In this document: positions 17,866 to 25,396 of the stretch, one piece after another
Layout: each line of letters begins with the position of its first letter
Position numbering within the stretch: the first letter of the stretch is position 1
NCBI RefSeq assembly: GCF_014649995.1
Contig: NZ_BMUC01000008.1
Coordinates: 62,001 to 126,000 of the forward strand
Origin: Streptomyces griseoflavus
Lineage (GTDB): Bacteria; Actinomycetota; Actinomycetes; Streptomycetales; Streptomycetaceae
Direction: 5' to 3'
Length of the DNA: 64,000 nt
The notes under the pieces: generated by a model
Told to the model about the DNA's origin: nothing
The model's input: the letters and a program-made list of their open reading frames with translations, nothing else
Databases searched by the model: none
Program-made: the position numbers and the translations under genes

Positions 17866-19323
17866 ATGGCTTACGACGATCTTCGCTCCCTGCTCAGGGC
17901 GCTGGAGCGCGAGGGTGACCTCAAGCGCATCAAGGCCGAAGTCGACCCGTATCTGGAGGTCGGTGAGATCGTCGACCGGGTGAACAAGGCCGGCGGTCCC
18001 GCCCTGCTCTTCGAGAACGTGCGCGGCTCCAGCATGCCCCTCGCCATGAACGTGTTCGGCACCGACCGCCGCCTGCTGAAGGCGCTCGGACTGAAGTCGT
18101 ACACGGACATCAGCGACAAGATCGGCGGGCTGCTGAGGCCCGAGCTGCCGCAGGGCTTCATCGGCGTGCGCGAGGCCTTCGGGAAGCTCGGCGCGATGAC
18201 GCACGTGCCGCCGAAGAAGGTGAAGTCCGGCGACGCGCCCGTGCAGGAGGTCGTGCTCACCGGTGACGACGTGGACCTGGAGCGGCTTCCGGCGCTGTTC
18301 ACCTGGCCGAAGGACGGCGGCTCCTTCTTCAACCTGGGGCTGACCCACACCAAGGACCCGGAGACCGGCATCCGGAACCTGGGCCTGTACCGGCTCCAGC
18401 GTCACGACAAGCGCACCATCGGCATGCACTGGCAGATCCACAAGGACAGCCGCAACCACTACCAGGTGGCCGCACGGCGCGGTGAGCGGCTGCCCGTCGC
18501 CATCGCGTTCGGCTGCCCGCCGGCGGTGACGTACGCCTCGACCGCGCCGCTGCCCGGGGACATCGACGAGTACCTGTTCGCCGGGTTCGTGCAGGGCAAG
18601 CGGATCGAGATGGTCGACTGCAAGACCGTCCCGCTGCAGGTGCCCGCGCAGGCCGAGGTCGTCATCGAGGGCTGGCTGGAGCCCGGCGAGATGCTGCCGG
18701 AGGGGCCCTACGGCGACCACACCGGCTTCTACACCCCGCAGGAGCCGTTCCCCGCCCTGAAGATCGACTGCGTGACGATGCGGAAGCGGCCGCTGCTCCA
18801 GTCGATCGTGGTCGGCCGGCCGCCGACCGAGGACGGGCCGCTGGGGCGGGCGACCGAGCGGTTCTTCCTGCCCCTGCTGAAGATCATCGTGCCGGACATC
18901 GTGGACTACCACCTGCCCGAGTCGGGCGGCTTCCACAACTGCGCGATCGTCTCGATCGACAAGAAGTACCCCAAACACGCCCAGAAGGTGATGCACGCCA
19001 TCTGGGGCGCCCACATGATGTCGTTGACCAAGCTCATCGTGGTCGTCGACTCCGACTGCGACGTCCACGACCTGCACGAGGTCTCCTGGCGGGCCCTCGG
19101 CAACACCGACTACGCCCGTGACCTCACCGTCGTCGAAGGTCCCGTCGACCATCTCGACCACTCCTCCTACCAGCAGTTCTGGGGCGGCAAGGCGGGCATC
19201 GACGCGACGAAGAAGTGGCCCGAGGAGGGGTACACGCGCGACGGGGGCTGGCCCGACATGGTGGAGTCCGACCCCGACACGGCGGCGAAGGTCGACCGCC
19301 GCTGGAAGGAGTACGGACTGTGA
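17866..19323 (+). CDS. mqnL: UbiD-family menaquinone biosynthesis decarboxylase (MqnL-type)
   Basis: The product has 485 residues, the usual UbiD size. It should decarboxylate the prenylated dihydroxynaphthoate intermediate using a prenylated flavin cofactor. UbiD features include the N-terminal [48 protein letters not shown] (metal/cofactor region), [17 protein letters not shown] with the catalytic acidic residues, and [18 protein letters not shown]. The next genes encode a prenyltransferase and, further on, a UbiX-type flavin prenyltransferase, matching the mqnL-mqnP-mqnM set of Streptomyces. The TGA overlaps the next gene as GTGA. Confidence 0.9.
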   Translation: MAYDDLRSLLRALEREGDLKRIKAEVDPYLEVGEIVDRVNKAGGPALLFENVRGSSMPLAMNVFGTDRRLLKALGLKSYTDISDKIGGLLRPELPQGFIGVREAFGKLGAMTHVPPKKVKSGDAPVQEVVLTGDDVDLERLPALFTWPKDGGSFFNLGLTHTKDPETGIRNLGLYRLQRHDKRTIGMHWQIHKDSRNHYQVAARRGERLPVAIAFGCPPAVTYASTAPLPGDIDEYLFAGFVQGKRIEMVDCKTVPLQVPAQAEVVIEGWLEPGEMLPEGPYGDHTGFYTPQEPFPALKIDCVTMRKRPLLQSIVVGRPPTEDGPLGRATERFFLPLLKIIVPDIVDYHLPESGGFHNCAIVSIDKKYPKHAQKVMHAIWGAHMMSLTKLIVVVDSDCDVHDLHEVSWRALGNTDYARDLTVVEGPVDHLDHSSYQQFWGGKAGIDATKKWPEEGYTRDGGWPDMVESDPDTAAKVDRRWKEYGL

Positions 19324-19793
19324 GTCCCGACGCCGAGGGCGGACCGGCGCTCTTTATCGGCACCGACACCGACTACGTGGCCCTCGTGCGCCCCGAGCTG
19401 GACCCGGCCGACGAGGGGGTCCGCCGGGCGGCCGAGGAGGCGGGCGTCACGCCCGAGGAACTCGCCGGCTCCGGCGACACGTGGGCGGTCCTCTTCGAAC
19501 AGGGCGGCGAGGGCGACGGCTTCGAGCTGCCCGGCGTGCGGGACGCCGAACCGGCCGAGTTCGCGCGGCGGCTCCGCGAGGAGCTCGCCGCCGCCGCGGG
19601 CGAACCCTTCACGGTCGACGGCGGGGCGGTCCTGCGGCTCGACGGCCGCCCGTCCGGCGCCGGCGCGTACGTCTTCACCGCGCACCTCACCCCGCCCGAC
19701 GACACCGGCACGACGCCGGCGGTGGAGACGGGACCGCAGCCCGTCGCCGAGCTGCTGGCCGACCTCGACACGTTCCTCGGGAGCCTCGCATGA
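19320..19793 (+). CDS. Unknown protein coupled between mqnL and mqnP
   Basis: The product has 157 residues, acidic, with no signal peptide or membrane helix. It begins [20 protein letters not shown] and contains EEAGVTPEELAGSGDTWAVLFE. The GTG overlaps the mqnL stop (GTGA) and its own stop overlaps mqnP (ATGA), so it is translated with the menaquinone genes at both ends. I do not recognise the family. The position suggests a small accessory factor for the decarboxylase or prenyltransferase, but this is inference only. Confidence 0.75.
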   Translation: MSPDAEGGPALFIGTDTDYVALVRPELDPADEGVRRAAEEAGVTPEELAGSGDTWAVLFEQGGEGDGFELPGVRDAEPAEFARRLREELAAAAGEPFTVDGGAVLRLDGRPSGAGAYVFTAHLTPPDDTGTTPAVETGPQPVAELLADLDTFLGSLA

Positions 19794-20710
19794 TGACCAC
19801 CGCCGACGGGGTCGTGGGCCCGGGTCCCGCCCCGCAGCCGGGGCGCACCAGGGCCTTCCTGCGCCTCGTCATGATCGAGCACTCGGTGTTCGCGCTGCCG
19901 TTCGCCTACATCGCCGCGCTCACCGCGATGTACGAGTGGGACGAGAACATCCACTGGGGCAAGCTGCTCCTGGTCACCGTCGCCATGGTCGGGCTGCGGA
20001 CCTTCGCGATGGCCGCCAACCGGATCATCGACCGCGAGATCGACGCCCGTAACCCGCGCACCGCCCACCGCGAACTGGTCACCGGCGCGATGTCGGTCAA
20101 GCACGCCTGGACCGGCGCGCTGATCGCCCTGGCCGTCTTCCTGGGCGCGGCGGCCCTGCTCAACCCCCTCTGTCTGGCCCTCGCGCCGGTCGCCGTGATC
20201 CCGATGGTGGTGTATCCGTACGGCAAGCGGTTCACCGACTTCCCGCAGGCGATCCTCGGGCTCGCCCAGGCCATGGGGCCGGTCGGCGGCTGGCTGGCGG
20301 TCACCGGGTCCTGGTCGTGGGACGCGGTGGTGCTCGGTCTGGCGGTGGGCGTCTGGATCGGCGGCTTCGACCTGATCTACGCCTGCCAGGACGTCGAGAC
20401 CGACCGTGAGATCGGCGTGAAGTCGGTGCCGGCCCGCTTCGGCATCCCGGCCGCCGTGTGGGGCGCTCGCGTCTGCCACGCCGTGACCACGGCCCTGTTC
20501 GTCTGGTACGCCGTCCTCACCGACGCCGGTGCCTTCTTCTGGCTGGGCCTGCTGATCGTCGCCGGGGCCTTCGTGTACGAGCACACCATCGTCCGCCCCA
20601 CCGACCTGACCCGCCTCAACCGGGCGTTCTTCAGCGTCAACGGCTTCATCGGCATCGCCCTGTTCGTCTGCGCGCTGCTGGACCTGCTGGTGCGCGGGCT
20701 GACGGTGTAG
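19790..20710 (+). CDS. mqnP: UbiA-family prenyltransferase for menaquinone (MqnP)
   Basis: The product has 306 residues with eight or nine membrane helices. It attaches the polyprenyl chain to the 1,4-dihydroxy-6-naphthoate ring of the futalosine route. The first Asp-rich motif is NRIIDREIDARNPRT (about 81-95); the second is CQDVETDREIGVKSVPARFG (about 200-219). VYPYGKRFTDFPQAILGLAQ lies between. Start at 19790 or the adjacent ATG at 19793; the former overlaps the previous stop. It converges on a rhomboid gene. Confidence 0.92.
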   Translation: MMTTADGVVGPGPAPQPGRTRAFLRLVMIEHSVFALPFAYIAALTAMYEWDENIHWGKLLLVTVAMVGLRTFAMAANRIIDREIDARNPRTAHRELVTGAMSVKHAWTGALIALAVFLGAAALLNPLCLALAPVAVIPMVVYPYGKRFTDFPQAILGLAQAMGPVGGWLAVTGSWSWDAVVLGLAVGVWIGGFDLIYACQDVETDREIGVKSVPARFGIPAAVWGARVCHAVTTALFVWYAVLTDAGAFFWLGLLIVAGAFVYEHTIVRPTDLTRLNRAFFSVNGFIGIALFVCALLDLLVRGLTV

Positions 20711-20727
20711 GGCCGGGCGCGGGAGCG

Positions 20728-21333
20728 TCAGGCCGGCGGATGCCGGGGCTCGGGCGGGCGGCGGAAGAGGAACGCCGCCGTCACGCCCGCCACCAGGCCG
20801 ATCAGGTGGCCCTGCCAGCTGACGCCGGACTGGGTCGGGGCGAGGCCCGCCAGGATCGAGCCGCCCCAGACCGCGGCGATCAGCACGCCCACGACCACGC
20901 CCAGGGGGCGGCGCTCGACGAAGCCGCTGACCAGCAGGAATCCGAAGAGGCCGAAGATCAGACCGGAGGCGCCCGCGGTGTTGCTGTGCGCCGGGGAGAT
21001 GAGCCACACCCCCAGACCGTCGGCCACCACGATCAGGGCGCAGACGGCGAGGAACCGGCGTATGCCGCCGAGCGCCGCCAGGAAGCCCAGCACCAGCAGC
21101 GGCACGCTGTTGGCGGCGACATGGGCGAAGCCGAAGTGCAGGAACGCCGCGGGGACGATGTCGGCCAGTTCGGAGGGGACGCGCGGCACGATGCCGTAGT
21201 CGTCCAGGGCGTGCCCGGTGGCCGTGTCGATCACTTCGAGCAGCCACAGCAGGGCCACCCAGCCCACCATCAGCTTGGCCGCGGTCCCGATCCGGTCGCC
21301 CCGCGACCACTGCGGACGTGAACCCGACATCAT
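20728..21333 (-). CDS. Rhomboid-family intramembrane serine protease
   Basis: The product has 201 residues with about six membrane helices. It carries the catalytic motif GASGLIFG with Ser123, the partner His176 in WQGHLIGL, and the H71-x3-N75 oxyanion segment (FAHVAAN). Rhomboids cut substrate membrane helices within the lipid bilayer. Two consecutive ATG codons (21333 and 21330) can start it, preceded by a G-rich site. It lies on the opposite strand between mqnP and mqnM, so it is not part of their operon. The substrate is unknown. Confidence 0.9.
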   Translation of the reverse strand: MMSGSRPQWSRGDRIGTAAKLMVGWVALLWLLEVIDTATGHALDDYGIVPRVPSELADIVPAAFLHFGFAHVAANSVPLLVLGFLAALGGIRRFLAVCALIVVADGLGVWLISPAHSNTAGASGLIFGLFGFLLVSGFVERRPLGVVVGVLIAAVWGGSILAGLAPTQSGVSWQGHLIGLVAGVTAAFLFRRPPEPRHPPA

Positions 21334-21423
21334 CCACCCCCCGCCGTCGGCTCGTTCTCCTGGAAGAACGCCCGGCCCCCCTTGCCCGGTTCCCACCCTC
21401 CGACTCCCGATAGGCTCGGTGTC

Positions 21424-22107
21424 GTGAACCCAGTCAAGCCAGGAGAGACGCGGCGTACGCCTTGGATCGTAGGGGTCTCCGGCGCCTCCGGCACCCCGTA
21501 TGCCGCCTCGGTGCTGCGGGCGCTGCTCGCCGCCGGTGAGAGCGTCGACCTCGTCGTCAGCCGGGCCTCGCGGCTCACCCTGCTCGACGAGACCGGCATC
21601 TCCTTCCGCGACGCCCACTGGCGCGACGACCTGCGGGAATGGCTGTCCCGGGGCGCGGACGGAAAGCCGGACACGTTCACCGTCGACCTCGACGGGGTGA
21701 GGCACTGGGCCGCCGGTGACCTCGCGGCCGGGCCGTCCTCGGGGTCGTATCCGAGCAAGGGCATGATCATCGTGCCCGCCTCCACGGCCTGTGTGGCCGG
21801 GGTGGCGCTCGGCCTGTCCAAGGACCTGCTGCAGCGGGCGGCGAGCGTGACCCTGAAGGAGGGGCGCACGCTGATCGTCGCCGTGCGGGAGACCCCGCTG
21901 AACGGCCAGACCCTGCGGCACCTGGTGACGCTGGACGACGCGGGCGCCGCCGTGGTGCCCGCCTCACCCGCCTTCTACGCGGGCGCGACGCACATCCAGG
22001 ACCTGGTGGACTTCGTCGCCGGGCGCGTGCTCGACGCGGCGGGCGTCAAGCACGGTCTCTACCGCCGCTGGAAGGGCGAGCTGGGCGGCGGATCCCGCGC
22101 CGACTGA
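21424..22107 (+). CDS. mqnM: UbiX-family flavin prenyltransferase (MqnM-type)
   Basis: The product has 227 residues. It makes the prenylated FMN cofactor that the UbiD-type MqnL needs. The Rossmann-like start IVGVSGASGTPYAASVLRAL is diagnostic, followed by GSYPSKGMIIVPASTACVAG, LKEGRTLIVAVRETPLN and PASPAFYAGATHIQDLVDF, all conserved in UbiX. The GTG start at 21424 lies within a short region divergent from the rhomboid gene. It precedes an Lrp regulator and mqnE. Confidence 0.92.
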   Translation: MNPVKPGETRRTPWIVGVSGASGTPYAASVLRALLAAGESVDLVVSRASRLTLLDETGISFRDAHWRDDLREWLSRGADGKPDTFTVDLDGVRHWAAGDLAAGPSSGSYPSKGMIIVPASTACVAGVALGLSKDLLQRAASVTLKEGRTLIVAVRETPLNGQTLRHLVTLDDAGAAVVPASPAFYAGATHIQDLVDFVAGRVLDAAGVKHGLYRRWKGELGGGSRAD

Positions 22108-22180
22108 CACGCTCCGGGCACGTCACCGCGGCACCGCCGCACCACGGCACGTCGGCACGGCAGGCAGCACCCGTTCCAGC

Positions 22181-22225
22181 ACCACCCCTTCAAGTACCAC
22201 CCCTTCAAGTACCACCCCTCTCAGT
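22181..22225. repeat. Three tandem 15-bp repeats upstream of the Lrp gene
   Basis: ACCACCCCTTCAAGT occurs exactly at 22181-22195 and 22196-22210, and with two changes at 22211-22225 (accacccctctcagt). The array sits 35 bases before the Lrp ATG. Regular 15-bp spacing could place sites for a regulator or act in the mRNA leader. Confidence 0.6.
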
Positions 22226-22260
22226 ACGTCCGTACCTCTTCAGTGGAAGGCTCGATTCGC

Positions 22261-22719
22261 ATGGACGCGGTGGACAGGCAGCTCATCCAGGCCCTGAGGG
22301 AGAACGGCCGGGCCTCCTACGCGGAGCTGGGGCGCCTCGTCGGCCTGTCGGGACCCAGCGTCACCGACCGCATCAACCGGCTGGAGGCGGCCGGGGTCAT
22401 CACCGGTTACCGCGCCACCGTGGACTCCGCCTCGCTCGGCCTCGGCGTCACGGCCCTGATCGGCATCTCGCTCTCCGACGCCGCCGACCACGAGGACGTG
22501 GCGCAGCGGCTGAAGGACCTCGGGGAGATCGAGGACTGCTGGTTCATCGCCGGTGACGACTCCTTCATGCTCAAGGTGCGGGCGAGCGACGTGGACGGCC
22601 TGGAGAAGATCATCCGCCGGCTGTCCGGCACCAAGGGCGTCTCCCGGACCCGTACGACGATCGTGCTGTCCACCAAGTGGGAGAACCGCGTGGGTGAGCT
22701 GCCGGAAGAGGAGCAGTAG
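22261..22719 (+). CDS. Lrp/AsnC-family transcriptional regulator
   Basis: The product has 152 residues, typical for the family. The winged helix-turn-helix is at the N-terminus (MDAVDRQLIQALRENGRASY, then LGRLVGLSGPSVTDRINRLE), and the C-terminal RAM ligand domain includes GVTALIGISLSDAADHEDVA, and VDGLEKIIRRLSGTKGVSRT. The ATG at 22261 has GGAAGG 10 bases upstream; an earlier GTG at 22243 only adds six residues. It lies between mqnM and mqnE and may respond to an amino acid or related metabolite. Confidence 0.92.
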   Translation: MDAVDRQLIQALRENGRASYAELGRLVGLSGPSVTDRINRLEAAGVITGYRATVDSASLGLGVTALIGISLSDAADHEDVAQRLKDLGEIEDCWFIAGDDSFMLKVRASDVDGLEKIIRRLSGTKGVSRTRTTIVLSTKWENRVGELPEEEQ

Positions 22720-22776
22720 CAGGCGGCGGGGAGCGATGTTCGGGGGTCCTTCCGCCCGAGGGGCGGGGGAGTACGG

Positions 22777-22807
22777 TTGACGGGCCTGTTGGAAGGTCGC
22801 ATAGGTC
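22777..22807 (+). promoter_or_regulatory. Candidate promoter of mqnE
   Basis: A TTGACG hexamer at 22777-22782 matches a -35 box. A CATAGG/TAGGTC hexamer follows 17 to 19 bases later (22800-22807). Transcription would start about 15 bases before the mqnE ATG, leaving room for the GAGGGA ribosome binding site. Confidence 0.45.
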
Positions 22808-22825
22808 GAGGAAAAGAGGGACGGC

Positions 22826-23989
22826 ATGGACGTCGGGCTCAAGCGCGAGCTGGAGCAGAAGGTCAGGGCGGGCGAACGCCTGACCCGTGAGGACGGCATC
22901 GCGCTGTACGAGTCGGACGACCTGGCCTGGCTGGGCGGGCTGGCGCACGAGGTGCGGACGCGGCTCAACGGCGACGTCGTGCACTTCAACGTCAACCGCC
23001 ACCTCAACATGACCAACGTGTGCACCGCCTCCTGCGCCTACTGCTCCTTCCAGCGCAAGCCGGGGGAGAAGGACGCCTACACGATGCGCATCGAGGAGGC
23101 GGTGAAGCTCGCCAAGGCGATGGAGTCGGAGAACCTCACCGAACTGCACATCGTCAACGGACTGCACCCCAACCTGCCGTGGCGCTACTACCCGCGCTCG
23201 CTGCGGGAGCTGAAGGCGGCGCTGCCGGACGTCTCGCTCAAGGCGTTCACCGCCACCGAGATCCACCACTTCGAGACCATCTCCGGCATGTCCGCCTCGG
23301 AGATCCTCGACGAGTTGATCGACGCCGGTCTGGAGTCCCTCACCGGCGGCGGCGCGGAGATCTTCGACTGGGAGGTGCGGCAGCACATCGTCGACCACCG
23401 CACCCACTGGGAGGACTGGTCGCGCATCCACCGGCTGGCGCACGAGAAGGGGCTCAGGACCCCGTGCACCATGCTGTACGGGCACATCGAGGAGCCCCGC
23501 CACCGGGTGGACCACGTCCTCAGGCTGCGCGAGCTCCAGGACGAGACCGGCGGCTTCCAGGTCTTCATCCCGCTGCGCTACCAGCACGACTTCGTGGACA
23601 TGAAGGACGGCAAGGTACGCAACCGGCTCCAGGCGCGGACGCAGATGGCGACCGGGGCGGAGGCGCTGAAGACGTTCGCCGTGTCGCGGCTGCTGTTCGA
23701 CAACGTGCCGCACGTCAAGGTGTTCTGGGTGATGCACGGGGTGCACACGGCGCAGCTCGCCCTCCAGCACGGTGCGGACGACATGGACGGCTCGGTCGTC
23801 GAGTACAAGATCACGCACGACGCGGACGACTTCGGCACGCCGAACAAGCTGACGCGCGAGGACCTGCTGGACCTGATCAGGGACGCCGGGTTCCGGCCGG
23901 TGGAGCGCAACACGCGCTACGAGGTCATCCGGGAGTACGACGGTCCGGACCCGGCGCGCCGGGAGTCGCCGCAGCCGATGCGCGTCTGA
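22826..23989 (+). CDS. mqnE: Aminofutalosine synthase MqnE (radical SAM)
   Basis: The product has 387 residues. It joins 3-enolpyruvylbenzoate to the adenosyl part of SAM, giving aminofutalosine in the second step of the futalosine menaquinone route. The radical SAM cluster motif is C66-x3-C70-x2-C73 within MTNVCTASCAYCSF. Family blocks include ELHIVNGLHPNLPWRYYP and HFETISGMSASEILDELIDA, and GGGAEIFDWEVRQHI distinguishes MqnE from MqnC. It is preceded by a TTGACG promoter candidate and followed by two strong hairpins. The partner MqnA and MqnC genes lie 15-18 kb downstream. Confidence 0.95.
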   Translation: MDVGLKRELEQKVRAGERLTREDGIALYESDDLAWLGGLAHEVRTRLNGDVVHFNVNRHLNMTNVCTASCAYCSFQRKPGEKDAYTMRIEEAVKLAKAMESENLTELHIVNGLHPNLPWRYYPRSLRELKAALPDVSLKAFTATEIHHFETISGMSASEILDELIDAGLESLTGGGAEIFDWEVRQHIVDHRTHWEDWSRIHRLAHEKGLRTPCTMLYGHIEEPRHRVDHVLRLRELQDETGGFQVFIPLRYQHDFVDMKDGKVRNRLQARTQMATGAEALKTFAVSRLLFDNVPHVKVFWVMHGVHTAQLALQHGADDMDGSVVEYKITHDADDFGTPNKLTREDLLDLIRDAGFRPVERNTRYEVIREYDGPDPARRESPQPMRV

Positions 23990-24003
23990 AGGGGGTTCCG
24001 CCG

Positions 24004-24031
24004 CTCCCAGGGGGCTGCCGCCCCCTGGGAG
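24004..24031 (+). terminator. Terminator hairpin after mqnE
   Basis: A perfect 12-bp stem pairs ctcccagggggc (24004-24015) with gccccctgggag (24020-24031) around a tetraloop tgcc. It starts 15 bases after the mqnE stop. Similar hairpins are repeated in many Streptomyces genomes. Confidence 0.8.
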
Positions 24032-24068
24032 GTGGTCGGCCGCGGCTGCGTGAAAGCTGTTCGCGCGG

Positions 24069-24098
24069 TTCCCCGCGCCGCCCCTCGGGCGCGGGGAA
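24069..24098. repeat. Second palindromic repeat (Streptomyces-type interspersed hairpin)
   Basis: TTCCCCGCGCC (24069-24079) pairs with GGCGCGGGGAA (24088-24098), giving an 11-bp stem with an 8-base loop. This ttccccgcgcc/ggcgcggggaa unit is widespread between Streptomyces genes, often as a terminator. Here it follows the first hairpin by about 40 bases. Confidence 0.65.
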
Positions 24099-24139
24099 AT
24101 CCGCTGCGCGCCCCCTGAGGTAATAGGTATATTCGATCC

Positions 24140-24664
24140 ATGCCCCTTACCTTCACCTTCGATCCCGTGGTCACCCCCGAACTCCGCGACGGCATCCTCG
24201 ACCTGTGGGCCGACGTCACCGACGCGGGCGGGGCGGTCGGTTTCGTGCCGCCCGTGACGACGGACGAGATCCGGCCCGAACTGGTGCGGCAGCTGGTGGC
24301 GATGGCCGAGGGGCGCTCCCGGCTGCTCGTCGGGCACGACGAGGAGGGGCGGGTGGCCGCCACGGCGTTCCTCACCCTCAACACGCACCGTCTGATGACC
24401 CACTGGATCTGGCTCTACACGGTGATGGTCCACCCCCGCCACCAGGGCCGGGGGTACGGCCGTGACCTGCTCGCCGCCGCCGAGGAGGCAGCCCGCACCC
24501 TCGACGGCGTCGAGGCGATCCGGCTCACCTGCCGCGGCGGCCTCGGCCTGGAGCGCTTCTACGCCTCCTGCGGCTACAAGGAGGTCGGCCGGGTCCCGGA
24601 CGCCATCCGCGTGGCCCCCGGCGACGACCGGGACGATGTCATCATGCTGCTGCCGCTCGCGTGA
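24140..24664 (+). CDS. GNAT-family N-acetyltransferase
   Basis: The product has 174 residues. The acetyl-CoA binding motif is clear: VMVHPRHQGRGYGRDLLAAAEEAA (about residues 96-119), with the preceding beta strand HWIWLYTV. The end, GLGLERFYASCGYKEVGRVP, is the usual GNAT finish. It would transfer an acetyl group to a small molecule or protein in the cytoplasm; the substrate is unknown. The less GC-rich taataggtatattcgatcc just upstream may hold its promoter. It is transcribed alone. Confidence 0.88.
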   Translation: MPLTFTFDPVVTPELRDGILDLWADVTDAGGAVGFVPPVTTDEIRPELVRQLVAMAEGRSRLLVGHDEEGRVAATAFLTLNTHRLMTHWIWLYTVMVHPRHQGRGYGRDLLAAAEEAARTLDGVEAIRLTCRGGLGLERFYASCGYKEVGRVPDAIRVAPGDDRDDVIMLLPLA

Positions 24665-24753
24665 GGTCCGTACCCCGCTGAAAGATCGACGCCCGGCCGT
24701 GCTTCACTGGACGGACGTCCCTTTGGGGCGTTCTGACCGTACGCAGGGAAGAA

Positions 24754-25077
24754 GTGGATGAGATGCTCCGCTACACGCTGATGCGCCTCGGGATCTTCGC
24801 GGGCTGCCTCGTGGTCGTCTGGGGTCTCGTCTACTCCGGCCTCGCCCCGCGCGGCCTGGGTGACTCCAACGGCCTGTGGATCATCCTGCTCGCGATGCTG
24901 ATCTCCGCCCCGATCAGCCTCGTCGTGCTCCGCAAGGAGCGGGACCGGGCCTCCGAGGGCATCGTGCGCCGGATGGACCGGGCCAAGGCCAAGCTGGAGG
25001 CCGACCGCAACCAGGAGGACGCGGCCGACGACTCCGCACGCGCGCAGCAGGGCCAGGCCCAGGGCCAGACCTCGTAA
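24754..25077 (+). CDS. DUF4229-type small membrane protein
   Basis: The product has 107 residues. Two membrane helices (about 8-28 and 42-60) are followed by RKERDRASEGIVRRMDRAKAK, a charged helix, and a Gln/Asp-rich tail. This layout fits the actinobacterial DUF4229 family, which has no known function. GTG at 24754 has AGGGAAG just upstream; an in-frame ATG at 24763 is equally possible. It precedes the symporter gene but is separated by a 319-base regulatory region. Confidence 0.75.
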   Translation: MDEMLRYTLMRLGIFAGCLVVVWGLVYSGLAPRGLGDSNGLWIILLAMLISAPISLVVLRKERDRASEGIVRRMDRAKAKLEADRNQEDAADDSARAQQGQAQGQTS

Positions 25078-25179
25078 CGTCCGTCACAGCCGCTCACGCA
25101 CGTCGGCGCCCCGGAACCAGGAATCCCCTGGTGACCCGGGGCGCTTTGCGTTGTGTGGATGTGTCCGGGCCCGCGCCTG

Positions 25180-25208
25180 TCAAAGCAAGGCTTTGAGGAT
25201 CTCAAAGC
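25180..25208. promoter_or_regulatory. Three-half-site operator upstream of the dicarboxylate symporter
   Basis: The 7-mer TCAAAGC occurs at 25180-25186 and 25202-25208, and inverted (GCTTTGA) at 25190-25196. Together they form two overlapping inverted repeats: TCAAAGC-aag-GCTTTGA and CTTTGAG-gat-CTCAAAG. The array is about 190 bases upstream of the symporter start, inside a 319-base gap (25078-25396) where no gene is seen. It looks like a regulator binding array. Confidence 0.65.
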
Positions 25209-25396
25209 TCTGGTGTTACGGTCCTCTGGTGAAGTCAGCAGCCGTGTTCCCCACGCCCCGGAGTGTTCCGCTCGTGGCGCGCCTGCACGTGGACCTCTGC
25301 CGGGTCACCTCCGCGACCTGTCGTCACTGACGGCGGCCCTGCCGCGCCCCGAGTCCGCGCCACATTCCCCACGCGTCCCCTTACCGGAGCATCTCC

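Noticed and set aside
17248-19161. A 637-codon minus-strand frame
   Set aside because: It is antisense to mqnL and the kinase end; composition indicates a shadow.
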